Assembly: GCA_965250115.1 (NCBI GenBank)
Contig: CBDFNJ010000001.1
Location: 62,001-126,000 of the forward strand
Direction of reading: 5' to 3'
DNA length: 64,000 bases
Source of the DNA: CBDFHB01 sp965250115
GTDB lineage: Bacteria; Acidobacteriota; Vicinamibacteria; Marinacidobacterales; SMYC01
Positions 63,392-64,000 of the stretch are shown here, one piece after another. The stretch's first letter is position 1. Each line of letters starts with the position of its first letter. Both the position numbers and the translations under genes were made by a program. The notes beneath the pieces are model-generated. The model did not search any database. It was not told where the DNA came from and saw only the letters and a list, made by a program, of their open reading frames with translations.

Positions 63392-64000
63392 ATGTCAAGT
63401 GAAAAAGTCGCACCGAATCTGCTCTCTCTCGAGCCCCGCCTGCTCCTGCTCTACCTCTTAATCGCCGCTCCCGTGGCCCTCATAGGGTCGCTCTTCATCG
63501 TCGGCTCCCTTCGTTCCGATTTCAACTCGATAATTGGAGAGAAGCAGCTTGGTGGAGCTGCTGCGGACACGTCGCGCTACCTCGACAGCTATCTGCTTCA
63601 CAGCATGACCAACGTCTCCGTGCTCACCGCCGCGCCCTCGCTGCATCAGGCGGTACACGCGTCCAATCGGCGCTACGGCTCGAGCCTCGACCAAATCCGG
63701 AACCGCCTCGAGGGAATCGACGAAGACTGGACCAGTACCCGAGGCACCTCGCAATTTGCAATCGATCTCGTGGGCAGCGAGACCTCCGAGTTTCTGAGGC
63801 GGGTCCAGAGCTTGAGCCCCACCCACACGGAAATCCTGCTCACGGATCTACAAGGCGCGCTCGTCGCCGCAACGAACGTGACTACCGACTACTATCAGGC
63901 GGACGAAGCCTGGTGGCGCGAGGCCTACGGAGACGGGACTACGGGAACGATCTTCCTCGGCGGCGTACAATTCGATCAGAGTGCGGGCGCGAACGCCCTC
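63392..64000 (+). CDS. Membrane sensor with Cache-like extracellular domain, 3' end outside window
   Basis: The first 203 codons are present. AAAGGAG precedes the ATG. A single membrane helix (about residues 17-40, LLLLYLLIAAPVALIGSLFI) is followed by a periplasmic region with a dCache-type pattern (TEILLTDLQGALVAATNVTTDYYQADEAWWREAYG), as in histidine kinases, cyclases, phosphatases and chemoreceptors. The output domain lies beyond the window, so the protein class is open. Confidence 0.8.
   Translation, partial: MSSEKVAPNLLSLEPRLLLLYLLIAAPVALIGSLFIVGSLRSDFNSIIGEKQLGGAAADTSRYLDSYLLHSMTNVSVLTAAPSLHQAVHASNRRYGSSLDQIRNRLEGIDEDWTSTRGTSQFAIDLVGSETSEFLRRVQSLSPTHTEILLTDLQGALVAATNVTTDYYQADEAWWREAYGDGTTGTIFLGGVQFDQSAGANAL

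Overview
The window is a GC-rich bacterial chromosome segment. It is dense in exported, large hydrolases: sortilin-type BNR propeller proteins, a tricorn-type S41 protease, S9, S10 and M3 peptidases, gamma-glutamyltransferase, Tat-exported amidase and PLP enzymes, GH2 and GH43 glycosidases, and FG-GAP/ASPIC-UnbV proteins. This gene style is typical of Acidobacteriota and related didermic soil or marine heterotrophs. The phylum is an inference from gene content; no rRNA, tRNA or ribosomal marker lies in the window.

Layout. 1-5865: a BNR protein running off the left edge, then a minus-strand set (creatininase-like protein, carbon-nitrogen hydrolase, Asp/Glu racemase-like protein) divergent from a YuiF/NhaC-type transporter. 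This looks like a small amide or amino-acid salvage module. 5905-12232: an S9 peptidase convergent with two tandem FG-GAP/ASPIC-UnbV paralogues; the first is split in its signal peptide by a 673-bp internally deleted ISL3-type element. 12422-22833: a tricorn-like protease facing a minus-strand group (GH43 with duplicated C-terminal domains, YjiH-type membrane protein, M3 peptidase, Tat-lipoprotein PLP enzyme). 23386-26227: S10 carboxypeptidase and a Tat-exported class V aminotransferase-fold enzyme, followed by a second copy of the ISL3-derived element. 27346-34929: two nearly identical GH2 lipoproteins in tandem and a Tat amidase.

35021-38033 holds the most unusual cassette: two Tat-exported FMN-dependent alpha-hydroxy-acid dehydrogenase-like proteins flanking a small periplasmic hexaheme cytochrome c. 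It suggests a periplasmic substrate oxidation module that feeds electrons to haem. 38079-49000 is one long minus-strand group: a fumarate-reductase-like flavoprotein, a minimal [2Fe-2S] protein, a four-ORF molybdenum hydroxylase (FAD, 2x[2Fe-2S], and a Mo subunit split in two), and a branched-chain-amino-acid-type ABC importer with a LivM-LivG fusion. It looks like a dedicated uptake and oxidation pathway for an unidentified small organic acid or heterocycle.

49288-57797: a second BNR protein, gamma-glutamyltransferase, and a third BNR gene that is a pseudogene (two frameshifts, 3' end lost at an IS5-family insertion that also truncates the opposite gene). 57887-64000: amidase, TrmL-type tRNA methyltransferase, a methylmalonyl-CoA-mutase large-subunit homologue, a DppD/DppF ATPase pair in which DppD carries an apparent 8-bp repeat-slippage deletion through Walker B, and the start of a Cache-type membrane sensor. 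I saw no RNA genes, CRISPR array or phage genes.
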